DNA from: a bacterium
GTDB taxonomy: Bacteria; Actinomycetota; Acidimicrobiia; Spongiisociales; JAHEDJ01
Direction of reading: 5' to 3'
DNA: 38,944 nt
NCBI GenBank assembly: GCA_024641325.1
Contig: JAHEDJ010000004.1
Location: 6,054 to 44,997 of the forward strand
Shown: in pieces, positions 31,392 through 38,944 of the stretch
Numbering within the stretch: position 1 is the first letter of the stretch
How the letters are laid out: each line of letters begins with the position of its first letter
The notes under the pieces: model-generated
What the model was told of the DNA's origin: nothing
The model's database searches: none
Seen by the model: only the letters and a program-made list of their open reading frames with translations
Translations under genes and position numbers: made by a program

Positions 31392-32279
31392 CTAGACGGC
31401 CCCCACTGCAGCTCCGGCCGCAAGCACCACTCCGACCAACAGGTGCAGTCTGGCCGTACCCTTGAGTACCCGGATGAGAGCAGGGCCTTCCGTTCTCGAA
31501 TACACCGTTCTGACCAACCCGGCGCTGAACGGCATCAGGAAGATTGCGAACATCGTTGGAGTTGCGGTCCATCCGGCCAGCCCGAACAGTGCGATGGCGA
31601 GGAAGGAGCCGAACACGAGCAGAGCGAAGAGGGTTCGCGTCCGCTCCCGGCCGATTATCACCGCCAGGGTGCGTTTGCCGGCAGAGGCATCCGTCTCGAT
31701 ATCTCGAACATTGTTGGCAACGAGAATGGCGGTCACGAGGAATCCGATCGGGATGGCGAGCAGCCAGGCATCGAGCGGGGCGGTCCGGTCGTGAACGTAG
31801 CGGCTACCGACCGTCGCCACTAGTCCGAAGAACACGAATACGAACACCTCGCCGAGGCCCCTGTAGCCGTAAGGGCGCGGCCCACCGACGTATCCGACGG
31901 TGGCGGCTATCGACGTGATTCCGATGGCGGCAATCACCCAGCCGGCCTCGACGATCAGATAGACACCGGCGACGGAGGCGGCTGCGAACGCAGCAACTGT
32001 TGCCAGGGTCATCTGCCGTTCGGAGATGACTCCGCTGGCCACCATCCGCTGTGGTCCAATCCGCTGCTCGGTGTCTGCGCCCTTTCTGGCATCTGACAGG
32101 TCATTCGTGTAGTTGGCCGCCACCTGGATCGCCAGCGCGCCGATCATCGCAGCCAGGAAAGGGCCCCAGCGGAAAACGTCATCGCCGATCGCCAGGCCTC
32201 CGCCGACCAGCACCGGGGTTGCCGCCGCCGGGAGTGTGTGCGGCCGGGCCGCCTGCCACCATGCGCGACGTCTGTTCAT
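31392..32279 (-). CDS. menA: 1,4-dihydroxy-2-naphthoate prenyltransferase
   Basis: A 295-aa UbiA-family membrane enzyme that attaches the polyprenyl chain to DHNA. Both Asp-rich motifs are present: NYTNDLSDARKGAD at about residues 57-70, and NNVRDIETDASAGKRTLAV near residues 190-208. There are about eight to nine TM helices. The start ATG 32279 overlaps the menB stop by 1 nt (TGATG), so the two are translationally coupled. It is the membrane step between MenB and the final methylation, whose gene is not in the window. Confidence 0.95.
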   Translation of the reverse strand: MNRRRAWWQAARPHTLPAAATPVLVGGGLAIGDDVFRWGPFLAAMIGALAIQVAANYTNDLSDARKGADTEQRIGPQRMVASGVISERQMTLATVAAFAAASVAGVYLIVEAGWVIAAIGITSIAATVGYVGGPRPYGYRGLGEVFVFVFFGLVATVGSRYVHDRTAPLDAWLLAIPIGFLVTAILVANNVRDIETDASAGKRTLAVIIGRERTRTLFALLVFGSFLAIALFGLAGWTATPTMFAIFLMPFSAGLVRTVYSRTEGPALIRVLKGTARLHLLVGVVLAAGAAVGAV

Positions 32280-33157
32280 CAGAAGTGGCGGGGGAACTTC
32301 GTGTAGTCGGGATCCCGTTTCTCCAGGAAGGCGTCCCGGCCCTCCCGACCCTCGTCGGTGCCGTAGGCCAAGCGCGTCGCCTCACCGGCGAACAGTTGCT
32401 GACCAACCAGGCCGTCGTCCGGGAGATTGAACGCATACTTCAGCATCATGATGGCGGTCGGGCTTTTGGCGTTGATCTCCTCAGCCCATTCGAGGGCAGT
32501 CCGCTCGAGGTCCACATGGGGCACCGAAGCATTGGCCGCTCCCATCGCCACCGCTTCATCTGCCGAGTAATCCCGACCGAGAAAGAAGATCTCCCTGGCG
32601 CGCTTCTGCCCTACCTGATTGGCTAGGTAGGCCGATCCGTAGCCGGCGTCGAAGCTGGCCACGTCGGCGTCGGTCTGTTTGAAGATCGCATGTTCCCGGC
32701 TCGCAATGGTCAGATCGCAAACAACGTGGAGGGAGTGACCGCCGCCCACCGCCCAACCGGGGACCACCGCGATCACCGGTTTGGGCATGAATCTGATCAG
32801 CCGTTGGACCTCGAGTATGTGCAAGCGACCCTGGCTGGTCGTGCCGTCCTGGTACTGGTAGCCGTCTTTCCCGCGAATCCTCTGATCGCCGCCGGAACAA
32901 AAGGCCCATCGACCATCCTTCGGTGATGGCCCGTTACCGGTCAGGAGGACGGTGCCGACTGCCGGAGTCATTCGAGCGTGATCGAGTGCGCGATAGAGCT
33001 CATCAACCGTTTGCGGCCGGAAAGCATTGCGGACTTCGGGTCGATCGAAGGCGACGCGGACGGTCCCACCTCCGCGCGCGCGGTGGTACGTGATATCGGA
33101 AAAGTCGAACTCAGAGACCGGTTCCCACACGGACGCATCAAATAGTTCTGAAACCAT
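32279..33157 (-). CDS. menB: 1,4-dihydroxy-2-naphthoyl-CoA synthase
   Basis: A 292-aa crotonase-fold enzyme that cyclises o-succinylbenzoyl-CoA. The family segments are VAFDRPEVRNAFRPQTVDEL, FCSGGDQRIRG, PGWAVGGGHSLHVVCDLTIAS and SFDAGYGSAYLA, with the catalytic Asp of the last block as in other MenBs. The C-terminus FPRHF is also typical. ATG 33157 has GAGGAGA upstream at good spacing. It is divergent from menE across 42 bp and coupled to menA. Confidence 0.96.
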   Translation of the reverse strand: MVSELFDASVWEPVSEFDFSDITYHRARGGGTVRVAFDRPEVRNAFRPQTVDELYRALDHARMTPAVGTVLLTGNGPSPKDGRWAFCSGGDQRIRGKDGYQYQDGTTSQGRLHILEVQRLIRFMPKPVIAVVPGWAVGGGHSLHVVCDLTIASREHAIFKQTDADVASFDAGYGSAYLANQVGQKRAREIFFLGRDYSADEAVAMGAANASVPHVDLERTALEWAEEINAKSPTAIMMLKYAFNLPDDGLVGQQLFAGEATRLAYGTDEGREGRDAFLEKRDPDYTKFPRHF

Positions 33158-33185
33158 GGTTGGTCATCTCCTCGGCAACCGCCGA

Positions 33186-33191
33186 TACTCT
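33186..33191 (+). promoter_or_regulatory. Candidate -10 box (TACTCT) for menE
   Basis: TACTCT is 8 nt before the menE ATG in the 42-bp gap between the divergent menB and menE genes. No Shine-Dalgarno precedes menE, which again suggests a leaderless message. Confidence 0.4.
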
Positions 33192-33199
33192 ACGGCGTA

Positions 33200-34630
33200 A
33201 TGAACCGGATGGGCGATTGGTTGATGGCGAGCGCCGAACGGGCGCCTGCCGATCCGTTCCTGATAACCCCTGCACAGACGTATTCGTTTGGCGAGGTGGA
33301 GGAGCTCGTTTGTCGCGCCGTTGGAACTTTGCGGCGTATCGGTGTGAAGAGGGGCGACGTCGTCGCCGTCTGGGGTGAGAACGATGTCGACACCGTGGTG
33401 GGAATGCTGGCGGTCCCGCGGACGGGAGCGCTGGTCCTCCCGCTGAATACTCGCCTGGCCGAAGAGGAAGTCGAGTCGCTTCTCAAACGTGCCGGAGTGA
33501 CGAGGGTGCTCTCGTCGGTACATGCTCCGAAGCTCGGATTGGAGACGTTGCCTTTGAGGGCGCTGGCTGAGGGCCACGCCGACCGGCGATGTGAGGTTGT
33601 TCCACACGATGGATACATGGTGATGTTCACCTCAGGAACGACCGGGCAACCGAAATGTGTGAGATTGAGTCGAGCCAATCTGGAGGCTTCTGCTGCAGCT
33701 TCGGCGCGGCACCTTGGTCATACGCGTGAGGATCGGTGGTTGGCGGTCTTGCCGGTCTTTCATGTCGGGGGGTGGTCGATCATCGTGCGCTCCGCCCGGG
33801 AGGGGAGTGCTGTAGTGCTCGAACCCCGTTTCGAAAGCGCTCGCGCCGGTCTGCTGATGCGGGAGGGAAAGGTCACTCTCGTGTCGTTGGTGGCGACGAT
33901 GCTGGAGCGGATCCTCGATATCGAGCCCGGACCGTACTGGGGTGTTCGGGCAGTGTTGCTCGGTGGAGGTCCTAGTACTCAGGACCTGCTCGATCGGTCC
34001 GCGCGTGCCCGACTACCTGTTCTGCCCACCTATGGAATGACCGAGACGGCTTCTCAGGTTGCCACACTGCCACTCGCCGAAGGGCTGGAGCCGACGCTGA
34101 GACTCCCGCCGATCGACAACGTCCGGTTGCGGGTGGTTTCAGGAGCAGGCAATCGTCTGCGGGCCAATGAGTTGGGCTCGATCCAGGTTCACGGACCGAT
34201 GGTGTCGGCCGGGTACGTTGGCGAACCGGCGCATCTGCCCTCCCACTGGTTTCACACCGGGGACTTCGGGCGAATCGATGCGGACGGCCGGTTGACCGTC
34301 ATCGGCAGGACCGACGACATCATCATCAGCGGTGGTGAGAACATTCATCCTGTCGAGGTCGAGCAGATCTTGCTGGACCATCCCGATGTGGACGACGCCG
34401 TCGTGGTCGGGTTGCCGGATCCGGAGTGGGGGGAGATCGTGGCAGGAGCGGTCGTGAGTACCACGGACCCCAAGATCCGGGACCTCGAAGCACACGTGCG
34501 TCTGCATCTGGCCGGCTTCAAAGTGCCGCGTCGGTGGCGGTTGGTCGATGAACTGCCGCGAAATGCTCTGGGGAAGGTGGCGCGTCCTGAAGTCGTGGCG
34601 TGGTTCGCTGATGAGGGTCAAGGGCGATGA
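33200..34630 (+). CDS. menE: o-Succinylbenzoate--CoA ligase
   Basis: A 476-aa adenylate-forming ligase. The P-loop is MFTSGTTGQPKCVRLS, the A5 motif is YGMTETASQV, the A7-type block is WFHTGDFGRIDADG, the hinge is GRTDDIIISGGENIHPVEVE, and the terminal Lys is in PRNALGKVARP. Its place in the men cluster makes o-succinylbenzoate the likely substrate, giving OSB-CoA for MenB. The start ATG 33200 has a -10-like TACTCT 8 nt upstream. The stop overlaps the ArfB-like gene by 4 nt (ATGA). Confidence 0.9.
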   Translation: MNRMGDWLMASAERAPADPFLITPAQTYSFGEVEELVCRAVGTLRRIGVKRGDVVAVWGENDVDTVVGMLAVPRTGALVLPLNTRLAEEEVESLLKRAGVTRVLSSVHAPKLGLETLPLRALAEGHADRRCEVVPHDGYMVMFTSGTTGQPKCVRLSRANLEASAAASARHLGHTREDRWLAVLPVFHVGGWSIIVRSAREGSAVVLEPRFESARAGLLMREGKVTLVSLVATMLERILDIEPGPYWGVRAVLLGGGPSTQDLLDRSARARLPVLPTYGMTETASQVATLPLAEGLEPTLRLPPIDNVRLRVVSGAGNRLRANELGSIQVHGPMVSAGYVGEPAHLPSHWFHTGDFGRIDADGRLTVIGRTDDIIISGGENIHPVEVEQILLDHPDVDDAVVVGLPDPEWGEIVAGAVVSTTDPKIRDLEAHVRLHLAGFKVPRRWRLVDELPRNALGKVARPEVVAWFADEGQGR

Positions 34631-35055
34631 CCGACGATCTCGTGGTTAATGCGGAGATCGTCGTACCCGGCGATGAATTGCAGTGGACCTTCAGCACGTC
34701 GGGAGGGCCCGGCGGCCAGCATGCGAATAGGTCCAATACCCGGGTGGAGCTGCGCTTCGATCTCGAAGCCACTGCGTCGATCGACCCTGCGCTCAAGAAC
34801 CGGATGGTGGACCGACTCGGGAGCCGGCTCGTTCGCGGTGTGCTGATTGTTGTTGCCGACGACACCCGTTCACAATGGAGGAATCGTGCTTTGGCCCGCC
34901 GTCGGCTGGCCCACTTGCTTGGCGATTCCGCTCGCCCGCCTGCGCCGGAGCGACGAACGACCAAACCGTCACGGGCGGCAAGGCGGCGACGGCTCGAGTC
35001 GAAACGCCGGCGGGGTGAAACGAAACGATTGCGCGGGAAACCGGAGCCCGACTAG
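34627..35055 (+). CDS. arfB: ArfB-like peptidyl-tRNA hydrolase (ribosome rescue)
   Basis: A 142-aa class I release-factor-like protein. The GGQ motif is in TSGGPGGQHANRSNTRVEL (about residues 25-43). After a short RF-1 domain, a strongly basic C-terminal tail (RRRRLESKRRRGETKRLRGK) would enter the mRNA channel of stalled ribosomes. It has no codon-recognition domain. The family is ArfB/YaeJ; some actinobacterial members are just called RF-1 domain proteins. The start overlaps the menE stop. Its stop shares a CTAG palindrome with the convergent lipoprotein stop, a 4-nt overlap on opposite strands. Confidence 0.9.
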   Translation: MTDDLVVNAEIVVPGDELQWTFSTSGGPGGQHANRSNTRVELRFDLEATASIDPALKNRMVDRLGSRLVRGVLIVVADDTRSQWRNRALARRRLAHLLGDSARPPAPERRTTKPSRAARRRRLESKRRRGETKRLRGKPEPD

Positions 35056-36251
35056 GGAAGCCCTTCGACCCTGCGAAGCTGCCCCAACAGGTACTCCAGA
35101 TGCTCCGGGCCGAGGTGCGACCAGATCCAGTAGCTGCAATCGAATCCGGTGACGTTCACCGTCGCCTCGATGCCGTATGAGTAAGGCTCGGCAATGGTCC
35201 ATCCGACGCTGCCATCGTCCCACTCATAGGCAGCCGGTAGGCCGCCGGCCCGTGTATTGCCCTGGAAAGTGCCCAAACCGATCACCCCCCGTCCACAATC
35301 GGCGCAAGGTTCGCCGGATCCTTCATGGCCCGGTCCGGCCGGGGAATCCCAGGCGACGAGCATCTCGCCTTCGTTCGACGCTCTCCTGATAGCTGCCCCC
35401 TCAGCGGCCCCGAGGTCGGCGAAGTAGAGAAGTGGGCATGCCGACGGTGCACCGGCTTCTCCAGCCCATTCGAGGTAGGCCTCTTCGGGAAGGGCCGAGC
35501 GCGGGAGCGGTGGTTCACTCCACGGCGGAGACCCCATCGATACGACCTCTTTGGTGGGCATATCCTGGAGCCACAGCGTGGGTTCTCCCCGGAGCGTCTC
35601 CACAAATCGGAGCTCCCGGGTCAGCGAAAGCAAGTGCTCTTCACCCAGAAACGACCAAACGTTGTAGACGCACCCCTCACCGTTGATGAGCAGCGTCATC
35701 AAGATAGGGGCTCCATCCGGGGCATCCGGGCCACCTTCAGGTCCAAACCCGCCGGTACTCCCATCTGCCCAGACGAGCGTGTTCGGAGCTCTAGATGCCT
35801 CGTCGCCGGATGCTCGCAAGCCGGCGCCGGCGATGCCGAACGCGCCCCGCCCGCAGTCCGGGCAGTATTCACCGGTTGGTTCGCGTCCCGGGCCGGCGTC
35901 ACGGTCCCAGGCGATAGCCCATCCGCCGCTGAAGTTGGCGGACCGTATCCTGCCGCCGGCGTCGATGACACCCACATCGGCGGGAAAGAGTGCTGAGCAC
36001 CACCGGCGATTCGCGGCGCTGTTCCACTGATCGGCCAGGACTTGTTCGACATCGGAAAGGGTGAGTGATGGGTCCACCCACGGAGCGGGTTCGACCGCTG
36101 GTTCGACCTGTGCGGCGAGGGTGGTCGTAGTCACTGTGTCGGTTGTCGCGGTCGTCGGAGCCGTTGGAACGGCTGTCGACGTCGTTGGTGCAGCAGATCC
36201 GCAGGCGCCTGCGATGAGGCTCAGTGCTACGACGACGATACGTGTCTTCAC
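35052..36251 (-). CDS. Lipoprotein with two homologous CxxCGRG halves, unknown function
   Basis: A 399-aa exported lipoprotein. A signal sequence ends in AGAC (C17), followed by a Thr-rich linker to about residue 45. The mature part is an internal duplication. Half 1 (about 80-220) and half 2 (about 268-396) each have four cysteines in matching places: C85/C272, C130/C316, C133/C319 and C194/C372. They also share CxDCGRG, AxxWD...GPG and a C-terminal W-S-x-LGxEHL block. The CxxC pair could bind metal or form disulfides. I know no family with this pattern. The start is GTG 36251 with GGAGGG upstream. Confidence 0.85.
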   Translation of the reverse strand: MKTRIVVVALSLIAGACGSAAPTTSTAVPTAPTTATTDTVTTTTLAAQVEPAVEPAPWVDPSLTLSDVEQVLADQWNSAANRRWCSALFPADVGVIDAGGRIRSANFSGGWAIAWDRDAGPGREPTGEYCPDCGRGAFGIAGAGLRASGDEASRAPNTLVWADGSTGGFGPEGGPDAPDGAPILMTLLINGEGCVYNVWSFLGEEHLLSLTRELRFVETLRGEPTLWLQDMPTKEVVSMGSPPWSEPPLPRSALPEEAYLEWAGEAGAPSACPLLYFADLGAAEGAAIRRASNEGEMLVAWDSPAGPGHEGSGEPCADCGRGVIGLGTFQGNTRAGGLPAAYEWDDGSVGWTIAEPYSYGIEATVNVTGFDCSYWIWSHLGPEHLEYLLGQLRRVEGLP

Positions 36252-36420
36252 TATGCCCTCCGAATGCCTATCCGAATGCACCAGATGGAAGAGATCTCTT
36301 ACTCATCCATCGTCTTTTGTGTGAGGTTACCTCCGGATTTCTCACGTTTACCCGTTCCGGGCAATTAGGGTCAGTACATAGTGGGCCGTCGCCGATGTTG
36401 CCCGCCTGAGGAGGAATATC

Positions 36421-38262
36421 ATGGCCGGCAGCGCTGCCAAAGAGAGAGCCGATATCGACGCAGCGGTTGAAGGGCGTACCGTCGTTGACGTGTTCGCCAG
36501 GAACGCGAGCGAACATCCGTCAGTCCCGGCCTTCCATTGGCGTTCGGGCGACGAGTGGAAAGAGCTCACATGGTCGCAGTACCGGGCGCAGGTGGTCGAT
36601 GTCGCCGCCGGTCTGATCGATCTGGGAGTGGGCCGTGGAGATTTTGTGGCCCTGATGGCCGCCAATCGGCCGGAACACGTCATTGCCGACCTCGGTGCCA
36701 TGCACGCCGCCGCCACTCCGGTGACGCTCTACTCGACGCTGGCGACCCCGCAGGTTGCCTACATCGGGGGCCACTGCGAGGCGCGGGTGGCGATCATCGA
36801 GAACCTCGACTTCATGAAGCGGTGGGAAGAAGCGAAATCGCAGCTACCCAATCTCGAATACGTCGTTCTGATGGAGGGCGCCGAGAACTACGCCACGACC
36901 GACTGGGTCTTGTCCTGGGATGACCTGGTCGCCCGCGGCAAGGCGCGGCTGGCCGCGGAGCCGGATGTGGTCGATGCGCGCAGCTCTGAGCTGACTCCCG
37001 ACGATATCGCCACCCTCATCTACACGTCCGGGACGACCGGAACACCGAAGGGCGTGGTGATCACTCACTACAACGTGTTGTGGACGGTCGAATCGATGGA
37101 GCGGACGCTTCGTATCCCGAAACATCCCCGGCTGGTGTCATTCCTTCCGCTTGCTCACATCGCAGAGCGGGTGGCGAGCCACTATCTGGGCATGTGGTAC
37201 GTGGGAGAGGTCTGGTACTGCCCCGACATGACCCAGGTCCTCGAGTACGTGCAGGAGGCGAAGCCGAGTGCTTTCGTGGCGGCTCCACGTGTCTATGAGC
37301 GCTTTCAGGCAGGGTTGATGGCCCGATTGGAGGCAGAAGAGGGGCTGAAGCGGACCCTGGCCATGGCTGCCATCAAGAACGGTGAGGAGGTCGTGCGCCT
37401 GCGACAACAGGGCAAGCCGATCCCATTCCTGATCGGTCTGCAGAACAAGGTGCTGGAAAAGGTCGTGTTGTCCAAGATCCTCGACGGACTGGGGATGGGT
37501 GAAGTTACGGTGGCCATCTCGACCGCGGCCCCGATCGCCCCGGAGTTGCTCGAGTTCTTCCAGGCCATCGGGCTTCCGTTGTTCGAACTATGGGGTATGA
37601 GTGAGTTGAGTGGCCCCGGAACGACCAACGTGCCGGGAGCCAACAAGATCGGCACCGTCGGCCGTGCGATTGCCGGTTCGGAGGTCAAGTTGGGCGATGA
37701 TGGTGAGTTGATGTTCGCCGGTGGCAACGTCACTTCCGGCTACTTCAAGATGCCGGGCGAGACGGCCGAGACATTCCAGGATGGCTGGGTCTTGACCGGA
37801 GATATCGCGGAGATCGACGACGAGGGATTCGTGTCGATCGTCGACCGCAAGAAAGAGATCATCATCACCGCCGGTGGCAAGAACATAGCTCCGACGAAAC
37901 TCGAAGGTTTGATCAAGAACCATCCTTTGATCGGTCAGGTGTGTGTGATCGGCGATCGACGCAAGTACCTATCTGCGCTGATTGTGCTCGACGGCGACAT
38001 GGCGCCCGCCTGGGCGGAGCGCCAGGGGATTGCCTTCACCGACATGGAGTCCTTCTCGCAGTTGCCTGAGATTCAGGCTGAAGCACAGAAAGCGGTCGAC
38101 GATGCCAACGAGCATGTGGCCCGGGTCGAGCAGATCAAGCGCTTCACCGTTCTGCCGAATGAGTGGACTCCGGAAACCGACGAATTGACGCCGACGCTGA
38201 AGATCAAACGGCGGGTGATCCACGAGAGGTACGAAGCAGAGATCGAGTCGCTCTACACCTGA
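36421..38262 (+). CDS. Long-chain acyl-CoA synthetase (FadD15-like)
   Basis: A 613-aa AMP-forming ligase. The P-loop LIYTSGTTGTPKGVVITH is near residue 200, the A5 block is ELWGMSELSGPGT, and the A7/hinge region is WVLTGDIAEIDDEGFVSIVDRKKEIIITAGGKNIAP (in parts). The size and the motif PLAHIAERV match bacterial long-chain (FadD15/ACSL-type) enzymes. It converts free fatty acids to acyl-CoA for lipid synthesis or beta-oxidation. ATG 36421 has GAGGAGG upstream at proper spacing. The next gene (GH13) is on the same strand, after a strong inverted repeat. Confidence 0.93.
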   Translation: MAGSAAKERADIDAAVEGRTVVDVFARNASEHPSVPAFHWRSGDEWKELTWSQYRAQVVDVAAGLIDLGVGRGDFVALMAANRPEHVIADLGAMHAAATPVTLYSTLATPQVAYIGGHCEARVAIIENLDFMKRWEEAKSQLPNLEYVVLMEGAENYATTDWVLSWDDLVARGKARLAAEPDVVDARSSELTPDDIATLIYTSGTTGTPKGVVITHYNVLWTVESMERTLRIPKHPRLVSFLPLAHIAERVASHYLGMWYVGEVWYCPDMTQVLEYVQEAKPSAFVAAPRVYERFQAGLMARLEAEEGLKRTLAMAAIKNGEEVVRLRQQGKPIPFLIGLQNKVLEKVVLSKILDGLGMGEVTVAISTAAPIAPELLEFFQAIGLPLFELWGMSELSGPGTTNVPGANKIGTVGRAIAGSEVKLGDDGELMFAGGNVTSGYFKMPGETAETFQDGWVLTGDIAEIDDEGFVSIVDRKKEIIITAGGKNIAPTKLEGLIKNHPLIGQVCVIGDRRKYLSALIVLDGDMAPAWAERQGIAFTDMESFSQLPEIQAEAQKAVDDANEHVARVEQIKRFTVLPNEWTPETDELTPTLKIKRRVIHERYEAEIESLYT

Positions 38263-38273
38263 CCTTCCAGAGT

Positions 38274-38322
38274 TTTCTCGGCAATACTGTTGTTCTCCAC
38301 GCGCAACTACATTGCTGAGAAA
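38274..38322. repeat. 12-bp inverted repeat before the GH13 gene
   Basis: TTTCTCGGCAAT (38274-38285) is inverted as ATTGCTGAGAAA (38311-38322) with one G/T difference, which still pairs as G-U in RNA. The 25-nt spacer holds a smaller nested pair GTTG/CAAC. It lies 12 bp after the acyl-CoA synthetase stop and 20 bp before the glucosidase start. It could be a terminator or an operator of the glycoside hydrolase gene. Confidence 0.6.
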
Positions 38323-38342
38323 CCATTAGGTAGCCTCGTTCA

Positions 38343-38944
38343 ATGAGTAATCGGCCGTGGTGGCAGACCGCCGTCATCTATCAGGTCTATCCGCGGAGCT
38401 TCGCCGACTCCAACGGTGATGGCGTCGGCGATCTGCGCGGCATTGCCGGACGGATCGACTACCTATCCGACACGCTCGGTGTGGATGCGATCTGGCTGTC
38501 TCCGTTCTACCCGTCGCCGATGAAGGATTTCGGGTACGACGTCTCCGACTACTGCGACGTCGATCCCGTTTTCGGGTCGCTCGGCGATTTCGATCATCTG
38601 CTCGCCGCGGCTCACGAACGCGGTATGCGGATGATCATCGACCTGGTTCCCAATCACACTTCCGATCAGCATCCGTGGTTCATCGAATCGCGGTCCTCGC
38701 GAACGAGTTCGAAACGCGACTGGTACTACTGGCGGGATCCCAAGCCCGACGGATCACCGCCCAACAACTGGCTCTCCAACTTCGGCGGCCGGGCGTGGGA
38801 GTTCGATGAGACGACGGGGCAGTACTACCTTCACTCATTCCTCACATCACAACCGGATCTCAACTGGCGCAACCCCGCGGTCCAGGAGGCGATGTTCGAC
38901 GTGGTGCGATTCTGGCTCGATCGGGGAGTGGACGGGTTCCGGCT
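38343..38944 (+). CDS. GH13 alpha-glucosidase/oligo-1,6-glucosidase, 5' part (runs off window)
   Basis: The first 200 codons of a GH13 family glycoside hydrolase. Visible landmarks are WWQTAVIYQVYPRSFADSNGDGVGDLRGI (in parts), the Ca-binding-like DSNGDGVGDL, YLSDTLGVDAIWLSPFYPSPM, region I DLVPNHTSDQH and SFLTSQPDLNWRNPAV. These point to the alpha-glucosidase/oligo-1,6-glucosidase group (maltose, isomaltose or sucrose substrates). The window ends in GVDGFR, just before the nucleophile Asp, so the catalytic residues cannot be checked. ATG 38343 follows an inverted repeat; no strong ribosome-binding site is seen. Confidence 0.9.
   Translation, partial: MSNRPWWQTAVIYQVYPRSFADSNGDGVGDLRGIAGRIDYLSDTLGVDAIWLSPFYPSPMKDFGYDVSDYCDVDPVFGSLGDFDHLLAAAHERGMRMIIDLVPNHTSDQHPWFIESRSSRTSSKRDWYYWRDPKPDGSPPNNWLSNFGGRAWEFDETTGQYYLHSFLTSQPDLNWRNPAVQEAMFDVVRFWLDRGVDGFR

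Overview
The window is about 39 kb of GC-rich chromosome from what looks like a free-living, menaquinone-using actinobacterium. An Acidimicrobiia-like lineage is my best guess, but it is not proven. The reasons are frequent GTG/TTG starts, several genes with a -10 box only 7-9 nt before the start codon (leaderless transcripts), a DevS/DevR-type two-component pair, an actinobacterial DUF3105 protein, and a menaquinone gene set without ubiquinone genes. I see no rRNA, tRNA, CRISPR array, IS element or phage gene.

Layout. 1-190: a 12-copy heptamer repeat. 190-1653 (-): a 4-hydroxybutyryl-CoA dehydratase-like enzyme. 1755-4823 (+): a cobalamin riboswitch and a B12-type ABC importer (btuF-btuC-btuD). 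4911-8324: a GRAM/PH-like protein, an MBL-fold hydrolase, an MFS transporter and a flavodoxin-domain protein. 8606-13197 (+): pyruvate:ferredoxin oxidoreductase coupled to a dihydroorotate dehydrogenase-like protein. 13213-15240 (-): a HIT protein, a selenoprotein with an in-frame TGA and a matching SECIS hairpin, and an unknown protein. 15309-18105 (-): a three-gene ABC export operon and a CaCA-type antiporter. 18368-22471: a sulfur-handling locus (HTH-PocR regulator, SQR-like flavoprotein, DUF1641, TusE/DsrC, DsrE2), ended by a 14-bp hairpin, then a convergent DUF302 gene with a CsoR/CstR-like palindrome over its promoter. 22635-26595: an SRPBCC-like protein, DevS-like kinase, DevR-like regulator, CBS-BON protein and DUF3105 protein. 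26612-34630: an alpha/beta hydrolase and menF, menD, menH, menA, menB and menE in alternating orientation; menC is absent. 34627-38944: ArfB-like rescue hydrolase, a lipoprotein with two homologous halves, a long-chain acyl-CoA synthetase and the 5' part of a GH13 glucosidase.

How it fits together. The genes point to a respiratory organism with menaquinone as quinone pool, ferredoxin/flavodoxin-linked pyruvate metabolism, imported cobalamin, and a sulfide/persulfide relay that would feed electrons to menaquinone through the SQR-like enzyme. An 11-bp sequence (CTCGGGACCTT) occurs both in the kinase/regulator divergent promoter and upstream of the sulfur operon regulator. It resembles half of the DosR/DevR box, which suggests that the sulfur locus answers to the redox/hypoxia two-component system. 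The best-supported unusual items are the selenoprotein with its SECIS, the sulfur relay locus with its candidate operators, the riboswitch with a Shine-Dalgarno-sequestering hairpin, and degenerate heptamer repeats in intergenic gaps.
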